Below are positions 12,976 through 24,259 of a DNA stretch of 64,000 bases, in pieces (position 1 is the first letter of the stretch; each line of letters opens with the position of its first letter). Position numbers and translations under genes: made by a program. The notes under the pieces were generated by a model. It was not told where the DNA came from, made no database searches, and saw only the letters and a list, made by a program, of their open reading frames with translations. Source of the stretch: Liolophura sinensis (lineage: Eukaryota; Mollusca; Polyplacophora; Chitonida; Chitonidae). The DNA lies in NCBI RefSeq assembly GCF_032854445.1, contig NC_088302.1, positions 26,809,080 through 26,873,079 of the forward strand, in the 5' to 3' direction.

Positions 12976-13425
12976 TTACAGGTAGCACACAAACGGCGGC
13001 GGTTTTTACCGGTAGCACACAAACAGCTGCGGTTTTTACAAGATGCACACAACCAGCGGTGGTTTTACAGGTCGCACACAAACAGCGGCGGTTTTTACAG
13101 GTAGCACACGAACAGTGCTGGTTTTTAGTCATAGTACACAAGCAGCGGTGGTTTTTATAGGTAGCACACAAACAGTGGGGATTTTTACAGGTAGCACACA
13201 AGCAGCGCTGGTTTTTTACAGGTAGCACACAAACAGCGGCGGTTTTTACAGGTAGCACACAAACACCGGTGGTTTTTACAAGTAGCACATAAATTACGGG
13301 GGTTTTTACAGGTAGCACACAAACAGCGATGGTTTTTACAGGTAGCACACAGACAGCGGTGGTTTTTACAGGTAACACACAACAACTTTGGTTTTTACAG
13401 GTAGCACACAAACAGCGATGGTTTC
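12976..13425. repeat. 30-bp minisatellite, about 15 copies
   Basis: Units like GGTAGCACACAAACAGCGGC followed by GGTTTTTACA repeat every 30 bp with base changes. Since 30 is divisible by three, frames stay open on both strands (a 152-codon Cys-rich frame at 12953-13411 on minus). This follows from the period and is not evidence of a protein. Confidence 0.95.
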
Positions 13426-13449
13426 ACCATAGCTGATTCCTATACATTT

Positions 13450-13673
13450 ATAATCTCACCAATGCGGTCACTGTGAGTTCATGCTCAGCTCATGCTGGCT
13501 TGCTTTCCGGTCGTACGTGGGAAAGTCTGCCAGTAACCTACGGATGGTCGTGGGTTTCTCCCCGGGCTCTATCCTCGTTCCTTCCACCATAATGCTGGGA
13601 AATGTTGTATAAGTGAAGTATTCTTGAGTACGGCGTAAAACACCAATCAAATAAATAAATAAATAAATAAATA
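13450..13673 (+). mobile_element. SINE lacking its first part
   Basis: Starts at TCTCACCAATGCGGTCACTG inside the tRNA-related head, continues through GCTCATGCTGGCTTGC and ends in AATAAATAAATAAATAAATA. It sits immediately beyond the 30-bp array, so SINEs flank the array on both sides. Confidence 0.8.
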
Positions 13674-14941
13674 TACCTGTGTATCCACTACATAAAGGCA
13701 AGTTTTTGATGTAACGTTAAACCCAATTAAATAAATATATAAATAGGAAATACACATGATCATTGATTAGGGTTTTCTATATTGTCACCGCGAACACACC
13801 CACATTGCTGTGATTCAGTTGTAGATGTATAGGCCGCATATAAGATTGGTACATGCTTATGTAATTCTTGTTCAATTTCCAACTGAAGCAGGTGTGGTTA
13901 AAATGATCACACCTGGGTAAAGAGCTGAAGTGAGCTGCATGCCAACGCACCACCACCTTGATTATGTTATTATAGAAGTTTACCCCTTGTTTCTTGTAAA
14001 TGCCTGGTGTATAATTCATGTTACGGTATACGCAATAAGGTGACAATCAGATAAAACATATCGCTGTATTAATGCATGGTTTCCGATCATATCAAGGCTT
14101 CGTCGAATGAGAAATATTCATATATTCACTAGTTTTCACCCTAATTGAGCTTAAACACAATAGAGAGTTTCTGGATGGCAAAAAAGTCGTTCTCATCGGA
14201 AAACCTTCCATCAACGAAACGAACTGGTCAACCTTGACATAACACAAACACAGCTTTCAAAGTACCGTTACCTGCAGGCATGTTACGATTGTGATCCACC
14301 AAGTGTGTTGGAGATATCAATGAAAATCAATGCACGTAAATGGGAGTTGGGCAAATCGTTTGAAGCCGTGTCAACAGCTGCCAGATAATGGCACCAACGG
14401 TATTGGTAATTTAAAAGCTTTCCTATGAATTGGACACGGGTCTGTGATTTCCGTGGGGACTTTGATGAGCGAAATCGCTTTTTTTCTTGGAATATCTCTG
14501 GTGTAGCTTGACAGGGAGCCTGGATCTTATCTCACCGTGCACACCAACATAAACAGGGGTAGGCAAATATCAGGATGCCGCTGATCATTTGCCAAACAAA
14601 AACGACAAATGAGGGACAAGTGGTTAATCAATATAAACTACATCAGCAACCAATACCTATGATTTGCAGATTGTTTTCATTAATATGCAGATCATGATAT
14701 GTTAATATTTAGATTCAATATTCATTCTGAACGGTTTTTCCTGAGCCCTAACTGTTTAAATATTGAGAGAACAGCTCCATTTATTTATTTGTTTGTTGAT
14801 TTACCTTAACTCTTCTGAGTTTTAAATGGTCTTGAAAAATGTAAAAACTCGACACACAAAGTTGACGTATTCCATTAAAGATGTTGCACGTGTATATGCT
14901 CTACCTTTCCGAAATTGCGACTCATGCTGAACTGGCCATTG
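13674..14941. other. no feature seen
   Basis: No gene or array. An 89-codon minus-strand frame at 13777-14046 has no recognisable features. Confidence 0.4.
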
Positions 14942-15056
14942 TTAGAATATTTCACTTATACGAAGGCGGACAGCATTATGGTGGGTGGAAACCGGGCACA
15001 ACCCGGGGGAAACCCACGACCCGGGGGAAACCCAGGTTGCTGGCAGACCTTCCCGC
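14942..15056 (-). mobile_element. SINE fragment with internal duplication
   Basis: Reverse orientation: GAATATTTCACTTATACGAA, then GGTGGGTGGAAACCGGGC and GTTGCTGGCAGACCTTCCC. The segment ACCCGGGGGAAACCCA occurs twice in a row where other copies have it once, in place of the GACCATCCGCAG segment. Confidence 0.75.
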
Positions 15057-15805
15057 TTGCAAAGGAACGAAGAATACACTGAACACTTTAGACCAGAGTT
15101 ACCAATAGACCCCAAAGATTCCACACTGTACACAATAGGTGCATAGAGCAAAGAAGTATTGTTTTTTATTTTGCCGTCTCTTGTCATCCTGTTTTATTGA
15201 AGTAATTGACGAACGTGATAACTTTGATATCCATTATCATTTGGTTCTATGTTTAGATGTTCCCGTTTTATACACTCTTGTAGACAACTTCAATGCCCTA
15301 ATGGTTAGATCCTCTACCTCCAAGTCGGGAGAACCAAAATCAAATCCGCGTCGGGTCATACCAATGATTTGATAATAATACTTGTTACAGCTTCGCAGCA
15401 GCCCGCTGTCAGTATAATGCGACTAGTGTCATGTCTGGTGTCTTCTGCCAGATACTTCAGTAGCGGCAGCACTTCGGCAGCATGAACTAGTCCTGCCATA
15501 ACATATATGCATTCATGTATCAGAATGGACAGACAATTGCGCGGAAGTTCCTATTGTCATGTCATTGACAGAAGAGAAACTTTTACCTGAATATACCGAA
15601 GTTGGCATCTTTGATAAATGAACAGGGTTTTGCTTTGATCATTATTAAGTCAATATGTTATTTTAGAAATATGTATAGTGGATATTTGTTATCGGTTTCG
15701 TCAGCGCATTCAAAACATCTGATTTAAGGGTTGACCATCCATTTGGCCAATTGAGTCAAACATTTTCTAAATCCTACACAAGTGCAGTCAGAATCATCTT
15801 GAAGA
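15057..15805. other. no feature seen
   Basis: AT-rich, no supported gene or element. Confidence 0.4.
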
Positions 15806-16129
15806 ATGGCAGCCATTTTGCAAACTTTGACTCATGAACAATTGTTTGATTTATCTGCTCAACTACATGGTGTCATTACAATGTGTAATCTCTCGGTGAG
15901 AGACTACTCGCGACTTCTCGGGGACATAGATGTGACGCACTTGTGTTCACCTCGGGCACCGCTACCTCTTGTCCCCAGTGGCCTAATGTCTTTCGATGAA
16001 TCTTTACCGTACAGCAGCTCTGGTTCTCCACATAATGACTGTTTAATACAGAACGACCAACATTCCTCGTTTAGCCTTGATATAAGTCCCAGTCAGGGGT
16101 TAATCACGACCAATTTGATGCCCAGCTAA
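15806..16129 (+). CDS. hypothetical 107-residue protein
   Basis: An ATG in a good eukaryotic context (AGAATGG) opens a 107-codon frame starting MAAILQTLTHEQ. The product is Ser/Pro-rich in its second half, with no signal peptide or membrane segment. I do not recognise it. The initial part (THEQLFDLSAQLHGVI) could form an amphipathic helix. It may be a real small protein, an exon of a larger one, or chance. It lies 220 bp before the inverted-repeat element at 16349 and shares no repeat with it. Confidence 0.25.
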   Translation: MAAILQTLTHEQLFDLSAQLHGVITMCNLSVRDYSRLLGDIDVTHLCSPRAPLPLVPSGLMSFDESLPYSSSGSPHNDCLIQNDQHSSFSLDISPSQGLITTNLMPS

Positions 16130-16348
16130 CACTGCTCTGCTGGGTAATCACTATATGTATGATGCCAACATAAGGTGCGACTACAGGGAAGATATTATCT
16201 GTTATGCGCAGTAATCTTATGCATTAAAATTATCTCAGGCGATGAGAGGCGACCTCCAGCAGTGGAATTTTCTGTCATAACAACAGTACAATAATTGCTA
16301 ATAGCTTTTTGACTGGAGCGCACCCTGCATAAGTATACGTTGTCACTT

Positions 16349-17327
16349 ATCTGCACTTATGGGTGTGCTTGAGTATCCTTATCTACACGTCGCTGATGGA
16401 TGGTTACGTACTCAGTAATTGAGTGCATCAGAGCTCAAGAATCACATTGACCAACACAGGGATGTTCAGCCCTGGAATACCCCTGACCAACACTGGAATG
16501 TTCAGCCCTGGAATCGCCCTGACCAATACTGGAATGTTCAGCCCTGGAATCGCCCTGACCAACACTGAAATGTTCAGCCCTGGAATCGCTCTAACTAATA
16601 CTGGAATGTTCAGCTCTGGAATTGCCCTGACCAACACTGAAATGTTCAGCCCTGGAATCGCTCTAACTAATACTGGAATGTTCAGCTCTGGAATTGCCCT
16701 GACCAACACTGAAATGTTCAACCCTGGAATCGCTCTAACCAATACTGGAATGTTCAGCCCTGGAATTGCCCTGACCAACACTGAAATGTTCAGCCCTGGA
16801 ATCGCTCTAACTAATACTGGAATGTTCAGCCCTGGAATCGCCCTGACCAACACTGAAATGTTCAACCCTGGAATCGCCCTGACCAACACTGAAATGTTCA
16901 GCCCTGGAATCGCCCTGACCAACACTGAAATGTTCAGCCCTGGAATCGCTCTAACTAATACTGGAATGTTCAGCTCTGGAATTGCCCTGACCAACACTGA
17001 AATGTTCAGCCCTGGAATCGCTCTAACTAATACTGGAATGTTCAGCTCTGGAATTGCCCTGACCAACACTGAAATGTTCAACCCTGGAATCGCTCTAACC
17101 AATACTGGAATGTTCAGCCCTGGAATCGCCCTGACCAACACTGAAATGTTCAACCCTAGAATCGCTCTAACCAATACTGGAATGCTCAGCCCTAGAATCG
17201 ATCTGACCAACACTAGAATGTTTAGGCCTGCAATTATCCTGACCAACATTTGAAATATTCAGCCCTGGATTCGCCTTGAACAACACTGGCACATTCAGGA
17301 TACTCAAGCACACCCATAAGTGCAGAT
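16349..17327. mobile_element. inverted-repeat-bounded element with minisatellite core
   Basis: The sequence 16349-16378 (ATCTGCACTTATGGGTGTGC and the next ten bases) is the exact reverse complement of 17298-17327: a perfect 30-bp terminal inverted repeat 919 bp apart. Almost everything between is one tandem array. This layout resembles non-autonomous DNA elements that carry tandem repeats internally, described in bivalves and other animals. No clear target-site duplication was found by eye and no transposase is present. Confidence 0.7.
16438..17275. repeat. 36-bp minisatellite, about 23 copies
   Basis: The unit is GCCCTGACCAACACTGAAAT followed by GTTCAGCCCTGGAATC (36 bp), with alternating variants (ACTGAAATG / ACTGGAATG; GCCCTGACC / GCTCTAACT) that give a 72-bp higher-order period. 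It reads as 12-residue repeats (IALTNTEMFSPG) for 276 codons on plus and 273 on minus. Open frames on both strands are expected from a 36-bp period without stops, so I do not call a protein. Confidence 0.95.
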
Positions 17328-18242
17328 GAGCTCAGTCAATAGGCATTTTCGAATCTAATTCCCAATAACTGGTCACGTGATATATACGCATTACATCTGT
17401 ATAGTTTGTGCGTAATTTCGTCAACTTCATATTAACAAATAACAAAAGAAAGTGACCCAACTGCAATCAAAAGGTTCGACGCAGGCGTATTTCTTAAAAT
17501 ACACCACACGATCAAAAGTACATCATCAAAATCAACAAGAGCAACATTGGCTACTGTGGGAGTCCGACGGGCCTTTGTTAACTTTCCATTAGTCCAGATT
17601 GTGAAAGCAATCTCCACTCCCTCGTTCACAAATCATTTCCAATCCCGTCACTCAATGTTTCTAAAGTAGATACTATAGAGGTAGCGCACAGAAATTGCAT
17701 TTTGATAATCCACGCAATAAAACAGATGGAAGGGAGAAAATGTGACATGTTTGGTTGATACCATGATATTTCATGAAGGGAAAGTATTACATTTTTTCTC
17801 ACATTTTACTACGATTCCTCGCCTTGATTTGACATTCATATGTTAATAGCATGCGTGGGTCACACCATTAACAAAGCACGAAGGCGAACACCAGCTGCGG
17901 ACTTCTACTAACCTATCTTATTGATAATACCAGAGTTGGAATATCCTTTAGTGTCGTTTTGCGATGTGAATGCAGCTACTGCAACATAAGAAGGACAGCA
18001 TTGTTGTAAGGGACACAACTCTGCCTTCTGGAATTCCTTTTTGATTAGTATCGGCAAGTGACCTATACAACTAGACCACTTTCAGAAATAAAGATTTATC
18101 ATTTATTTCATGAAAACATCCTTTCTTAGGGGTTGTTTAGACACACATGGCGCCATAGAGAACACTCGAGACAAATAAGTTGTTATCCTATACAAGAAAA
18201 ACGTTTATCGTTTATCCAATGTTCGCATGACACATAACACGT
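17328..18242. other. no feature seen
   Basis: AT-rich flank of the inverted-repeat element. No supported gene. Confidence 0.4.
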
Positions 18243-18482
18243 CGTGGGCTTACCGTGCTAGCGCAAGGCAGTGACTGTTGCCTCTCCCCTATGCGGTTGC
18301 TCTGAGTTCAAGTTATACGTGCATGTTACTGAGACAGTCTTTATGGCTGTAAGTGGGACAGTCCGCTAGCAACCTACGGATGGTCGTGGGTTTCCACAGG
18401 GCTCTGGCTGGTTTCTCCCTTTCATAAATATTTTGTATGTAATTTATTTAAGTACGGTGTAAAACAGCAATCAAATAAATCA
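18243..18482 (+). mobile_element. diverged SINE copy
   Basis: Weakly conserved head (GCTTACCGTGCTAGCGCAAG), body GCAACCTACGGATGGTCGTG and tail AGTACGGTGTAAAACAGCAA with TCAAATAAATCA. More substitutions than the other copies point to an older insertion. Confidence 0.7.
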
Positions 18483-19052
18483 GTCATAGCGCATATTATA
18501 TAGACTTGGTTACGTGTGACCATTTATCAACTGTCAGACCTTCGTCGATGCTCTGGTTTTATTATCCATGCTGTAAGTCTTTTATATTGAAATTATGATT
18601 CGGTAATTTTTTACTTTGAGGCGGCAAATAAACAACATTCATGAATGTTGTACACATGTTTGTCGCTGTTGTATTTTACTCTTCACCTTTGTAACAGGTG
18701 GTATCTGACTGGATTAAGGGACAGGTTAAAAGGTAGACATCCACATAATACCAAACATGCACGCAATGAATGCTTCTGTTAGCCAGATAAAAAATTCTTT
18801 GTGACGCTGTTTTTAACCAGTGTAGGTACTGTCTTGCCACGTTTAAGGGCTAAAAGAATACGTCTTTTAGTATGCCTACACTGCGTTTTGCATTAAACTA
18901 GGGTTTGTATAGTTGAATAGAGCACTTTCTACTGACCTGTGGTTTCGCTTGAGCGCTCGCCCTTCAGCAGAATACGTCTAGCAGAATACTCCGCATAAAC
19001 CCCTGAATTCGACGTTGTACATGTATATAAACTTCTAGGGAGAGTATTGCAA
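18483..19052. other. 5' flank of receptor gene A
   Basis: Presumed promoter and 5' untranslated region of gene A. I see no TATA box at a convincing distance. GTACATGTATATAAACTTCT at 19017-19036 contains a TATATAA word only about 25-30 bp before the start codon. Confidence 0.35.
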
Positions 19053-22000
19053 ATGGCTGTTCAGAGATTCCTTGTAGTAATGACTCTGGGCTTTCGCTTC
19101 AGTTATGGCCATCTTCCCGTAGCACAGAGGCCACTAGTCCCTGACGAGCAGCGGCTGATAAAGGAAGTGTTTGATGAGGAAGCGTATGATTCCAGCGCTC
19201 GACCTGTCTATAATGCTTCACACAATGTCGAAGTTACGTTTGGTTTCACCCTGCTGAAAATACTGGATTTGGTAAGTGCGATAATTCAAACATGATGCAC
19301 ACTAAAAAATAGCGTTTTAGTTATAAGCACATATTTCGTATACTTGATAAACTTGTGCTTGCATTTATGACAAAACACTGTGTTAAGTAATTAAGGAGAT
19401 GTGGTTATTATTGAAGCTATGTGATTTATTTGATTTATTTATTTGATGGATGTTCTACGCCGCACCCAATAATATTTCACTTATTCGGCGATTTCCAGCG
19501 TTAAGGAGTATGGAGTAACATGTGAAATGTTTACATTGTAAAGTGGTGGACATACTCAATAAACACAGATATTCAGGTAAAAATGTGTTCTTCAGTCTAC
19601 AAACATATGAAAGTGTTGACATGTTTATTATAATTACAAACACATCTCTTACATATAACAGTGTTTATAAAGAAACACTAGAACGCGTTTTATTAACTTT
19701 TTAAAGAATGTGTATATAAACTAGACACTTATTATTATTAAGTTTCTTTGGAAATTAAAACCACACAATTCCAAAACTTAAATGATTTACTAATGCTGTT
19801 AGTCAAGCACATAAATATTATAAAGACTCGGTTAAGATTGTTAAGAATATATTGGAAAACAATGATGTTATTTGTAGTTAAAAACACTAATATACCTCTT
19901 CTCATTTCGCTCATTGTATCCGTGGCAAAATTGTTATTTAATGTCCAATTTATAATATATCTTTTGTTGAAGGGTTTCGTTTATCAAAATATGTTGCATG
20001 TTATCGTCAAATTCACCAGCTGAAGGTACCACCACATATAGGGCTTTCAACTCTGTTGTTGACAGCAAATGTTCTCTGAGAATGGGGTGAATTATTTATA
20101 TATTTATTTAAATATTAGATCCAGTAGACATATTTTATTTCTACCATTGGATGACAATGATATGTTTTATAGGAAGAAAGGAACCAAGTACTTGTTACCA
20201 ACGCCTGGCTGGAACTGGTGGGTTTTTCATTTATGCTCGTACTGATTAGATTAATGGAAAAATCATGATGGGAAAGAATGATATCTGTGGAGACATTTGA
20301 ATGTAACAGCTGATGTCAGTTACAAAGTAATATTTCATTGTCAGCGCCAATAATATTTTAGTTACAAAAATCTATGTAAAAGTCCTTTCTCTGTTAGTAT
20401 AGCAATTTCCATTCCGGAATCTGCACATCTTCCATCTATATCTGTTGTACTACGGCTTTCCAGTTCGTATGCCTTCGTCTACGTTGCGTCATTTCAGAGT
20501 TGGTTAGACGAGAGAATTTCATGGGATCCCACTGATTACAGTGGTTTACGGGTTGTTCGCATTCCCGCCGATATGCTCTGGCTTCCCGACATCGTTTTGT
20601 ACAACAAGTAAGCTATTTTTTTCATTCGGCTTCATAAACCCGCTGACGTATTGATTCGTGTGTGGAGTGATTCTTCCTTCACCTATATCAATTGAGAAGT
20701 CTTGTGTCAAAGTCTATCCTGTCACACGTTGCACCTTTAATCATGTTGGTAAATCAAAATGTAGCGATAGACAAGAGTCCTTTTTTTTACTTTAATGGTT
20801 ACGGGTGTACTGATGCCGTCTTTATCACCTAACTGTTCCTGATTATTTGTAATATGGTTTTACGAGCTAAGTGTTTTCATTTGGTGTAACATGGTAATGA
20901 AGATGTCTCTTGATCAATCCCAATCCAGACTTCACAGCAAACACACAAATTAACTCACACTTCTAAAAGAAGAATCATTTTTCAATCTGTTTCTTCTGTT
21001 AATTCTTATAAAAAAAATTTCCCAGTTATAGCAATCTTATAAATGAAACCTAGGACAATTTATTTACTTATTTACTCATCTAATGTGTGTTAGTTTAATG
21101 GGTGGACGCAACCGGTGTGTAATGTGTGACGTACAGAATTCCACACCGTATTGCGCAATCGACCGCTCATTGTCACAGACACCATAAATATTCAGGGCGG
21201 GGTCTATAATTCTGCAGAAAGACACATATGAACTCAAAAAACTTTTTTCATATGAAGGTATTGTAATGTAACTTCTGGACATAGATACACCTCAGGATTC
21301 AGGTTTGAACTCGTATGCCTGTTGAACTTCAGAGTTTTCGTTCGCGTCTGGCGAGTTCCCACATCAGCCTCTACCGAGTTACCTATAGACTTCTTATCCC
21401 TACTTGTGTCTTTGATCCGCTTGACTTTAGATTCGTTTCTTTGTAGTGCTGATGACTTCACGACTGGTTTCATGCCAGGGAGAGCCATGGTAAGTCATAA
21501 TGGCGGTGTTTTCTGGGGACCACCAGTGCGCCTGAGAAGCTCGTGCGTCTTAGATGCCAGTTCTTTTCCATTCGACACTCAGAGCTGTGTGCTGAAGTTT
21601 GGGTCGTGGACGTATCCCGTGTCGCAAGTAGATATTCTCAACATGAGACCGAAAGTGGACGTGTCTAGGTACGTGAGTAATGGGGAGTGGCAGCTTGTCG
21701 GTTACACCAGTACCAGGTACGAGACCGTTTACCCTGGACCCGGCAACGTAACATACTCCGATGTAAAGGTCAAGCTTGTAATTCAGCGCCGAACTCTTTA
21801 CTATATCATGAACATTTTGTTTTCTTGTATCTGGTTGAGTATTTTGACGTTGCTGGACTTTTGTCTGCCGCCCGACGAAGGAGAGAAGATCACACTTGGA
21901 GCCACTGTTCTCCTATCGTACGCCTTTTTCATGCTGCTCGTGGCAAACAGTGTTCCACCGTCATCCGAATCGCTACCTTTACTTGGTAAGACCTGCTAGC

Positions 22001-22854
22001 TACCATCTGGATTCCTTTCTTTAAAAATGTATTGATAATATAAAGCAAAGTAAGAATACGTTAAAAACACAATGGTACAATTGTAGGCAGTAATGTGTAT
22101 AACTCGAATGTAAGCTTCTTACCTTTTTAAAGCTAAGCTGAAGCTTGTATATCGCTTGTGCTTTAGATACATAAGATTGATATTACTTTTTATTTTTGTA
22201 AATTTATTGTCAATTTTATTACATACAGGTATCTACTTAACATTGTCGCTGGCAGTAAACAGTGCCTCATTGTCACTTACAATGCTGGTATTAAAACTTC
22301 ACCATAGTCCGGCGGGGCGTAATGACGTGCCTTACTGGTTGAGAGTTGTCGTCCTAGACTATCTCTCCAGACTTGTGGGCTGCCATTGTCCACTGCTGAA
22401 AAGATCAGGTGAAATGTTGAAAGAGCCAAAACATGAGGACGAACTAAACAGTGAGGTTTGTAGAAGCTTGATTGCCAGTTCCGTGTCGTGGACGCCTGTC
22501 ACATGTGATATCAAAGACATGGAAGACATTGAAGTTCTGGAGGAGATGACAACCGTGGCAGCCAGCACACCACTTAATCAGTCCACACAAGACTCCTTCT
22601 CTGAATCAACACCAGTTCCGAGCCTTGTTCAAAGGGCTGTCTTTAACAAGATGTCCGGATACCTAGATTACTTAGCGTCGAATGCCCAGGTTGACATGAA
22701 ACGGCACCAAATCAAAAGTGAATGGAAACAGGTGGCACTGGTTGTCGATCGTTTTTTATTCTGGCTCTTTCTGTTAATCACAGTCTTGTCAACCTTCACA
22801 GTTCTCTTGATTATACCCTATCAAAGATATGCTGTCGAGTCGACGCATTTGTGA
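19053..22854 (+). CDS. nAChR-like Cys-loop receptor subunit A (non-alpha), 5 exons
   Basis: Exons 19053-19271, 20173-20217, 20498-20607, 21447-21985 and 22229-22854 join in frame to 512 codons; all introns have GT/AG borders. Residues 1-20 form a signal peptide. A ligand-binding domain follows, with NAS glycosylation site, Cys loop C158-C172 (13 between, FPFD inside) and KFGSWTY. M1 is about 241-262, M2 272-293 (EKITLGATVLLSYAFFMLLV), M3 306-328 and M4 near the C-terminus (WKQVALVVDRFLFW). Family role: pentameric ligand-gated ion channel at the cell surface, usually acetylcholine-gated. Loop C (YETVYPGPGNVTY) lacks the paired cysteines, so it is a non-alpha type. GEK before M2 implies cation selectivity. 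The outer M2 ring position is Asn instead of Glu. Same exon plan as B and C. Confidence 0.93.
19446..19500 (-). mobile_element. short SINE fragment in intron 1 of gene A
   Basis: GTTCTACGCCGCACCCAATA then ATATTTCACTTATTCGGCG resembles the reversed SINE 3' region (TTTTACGCCGTACTCAAGAATATTTCACTTATACGACG in other copies, shown here only as shared words). Heavily diverged. Confidence 0.5.
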
Positions 22855-24259
22855 CCGTAAACAATACCAATGCGAACATTTCACATTTATTAATTTCCTT
22901 GAGTATACCAGCCTGTGATGATTGCTCTAAACATATGACAGTAAACCTCGTGATATTAGCCGCAAAGAAAAAGTCTGATTGTCTTCCATCAGTGCATTCC
23001 ACTTAGTTGTGAAAAGGTGTGGGTCAAATGTTGAAAGGCGTTTCAGTTACGGTTATGAGGGAGGTATCTTGAGGCGTCTGTGAAATATTCTTGAAAATCG
23101 CTTTTTCCCGCAATCAAATATAGAAACTGTGTAATCTTTACATAGCAGTGAAGGCAGGTTGGTGGCTGTGGAAAGTGGTCTGGTCAAAATAATGGCACTT
23201 GACATTAAAGCCTCAGGTAATTCGTACATGCGGTAATATTCAGATAATAGGAATGGTATTTGACAGAGGATAACAGGCCCACGGAGGCTAAGTGGATGCA
23301 CACCCACATCTATTTAACATGAAAACAGCATTTGGCTTAAAACGTCGATTTTATTTATTATCTTCTTTACTTCTTTGTCGTCGTACACCAGTTGTCGATT
23401 TAAACAATGCTATAGATCAACAACCATGTATTCGTTTAAATTACACTGAGGTTGTGCGTGTGATCTATTCTATTATATGTAATAAAATACACATTTGACT
23501 AACTATTTAGGGCTTAAGACCGTATTCCTACTGAAGAAGTATTCACTTCCATGATTGAGAGAGTGCTTGGGGTTTAACGTCTATTCATTTCCATGAAGAC
23601 GAACAAGTAAATACGGATATGTAAAACCACCGACATTTATCATAGTATAGGATACGTCCTGACATTGTATGAATTAACTGCGCAGGGATACTAGCTGTGG
23701 AGACAAAATAATGCCCATGGCTTAAAGAGCAGCAGTTCTTAAGTGTTTACTGACATTTAAACGGTTTATCGGGTGGTTACTCTGTTGTTATAAATTCTGT
23801 TGTTGTAAGAGCAGTAGAAATCTACAGCGGCGTTCTGTGTAATAATTAATATTCATGAGGAAAAATGCCCTTATCCAGGCGGACTGACATAGCAGTAAGT
23901 ACTTACACGTTCCTCTCGTTCTTAAGGAGTGGTCTATTATTCTAAATGTGTAAAGATTTCAGTCTTTATGTAGGCGTACTGGTCAAATGATTGCTACCCA
24001 GGAGACCATGGTACTGACGCTAACTATTCCTCGCTCATACCGTAGTAACTCATAATATTCTGAATTACTGAGAGTAGAAGTGCGTACATGTATATTAGTT
24101 TAGGTCAGTTGTGTCTAGCTGGGATTTTCTTCGCTATACCGCAAAACACAAATCAATTCCGTGCACAAGTGCAGTCTATTTTAGTAATACGTATGTGTAT
24201 GTTTAAGTATAACGCAATATTTTTTCATCGAGATTTGGAACTGCAGCGACTTCTTCAAT
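22855..24259. other. intergenic region between genes A and B
   Basis: Holds the presumed 3' untranslated region of A and the promoter of B. AATAAA words occur at 23481-23486. Small open frames here have no support. A SINE-like phrase (GTGAAATATTCTTGAAAATC) lies near 23080. Confidence 0.4.
23481..23486 (+). terminator. possible poly(A) signal of gene A
   Basis: AATAAA on the coding strand 627 bp after the stop of gene A. The word is common in AT-rich DNA, so transcript data would be needed to assign it. Confidence 0.25.

Noticed and set aside
12953-13411. 152-residue cysteine-rich repeat protein on minus (VLPVKT / CATCKN)
   Set aside because: A consequence of the 30-bp period; the frame runs into the tail of a SINE.
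16423-17253. 276-residue repetitive protein
   Set aside because: Open on both strands because the unit is 36 bp without stops; starts outside any splice or promoter context and is enclosed by inverted repeats.
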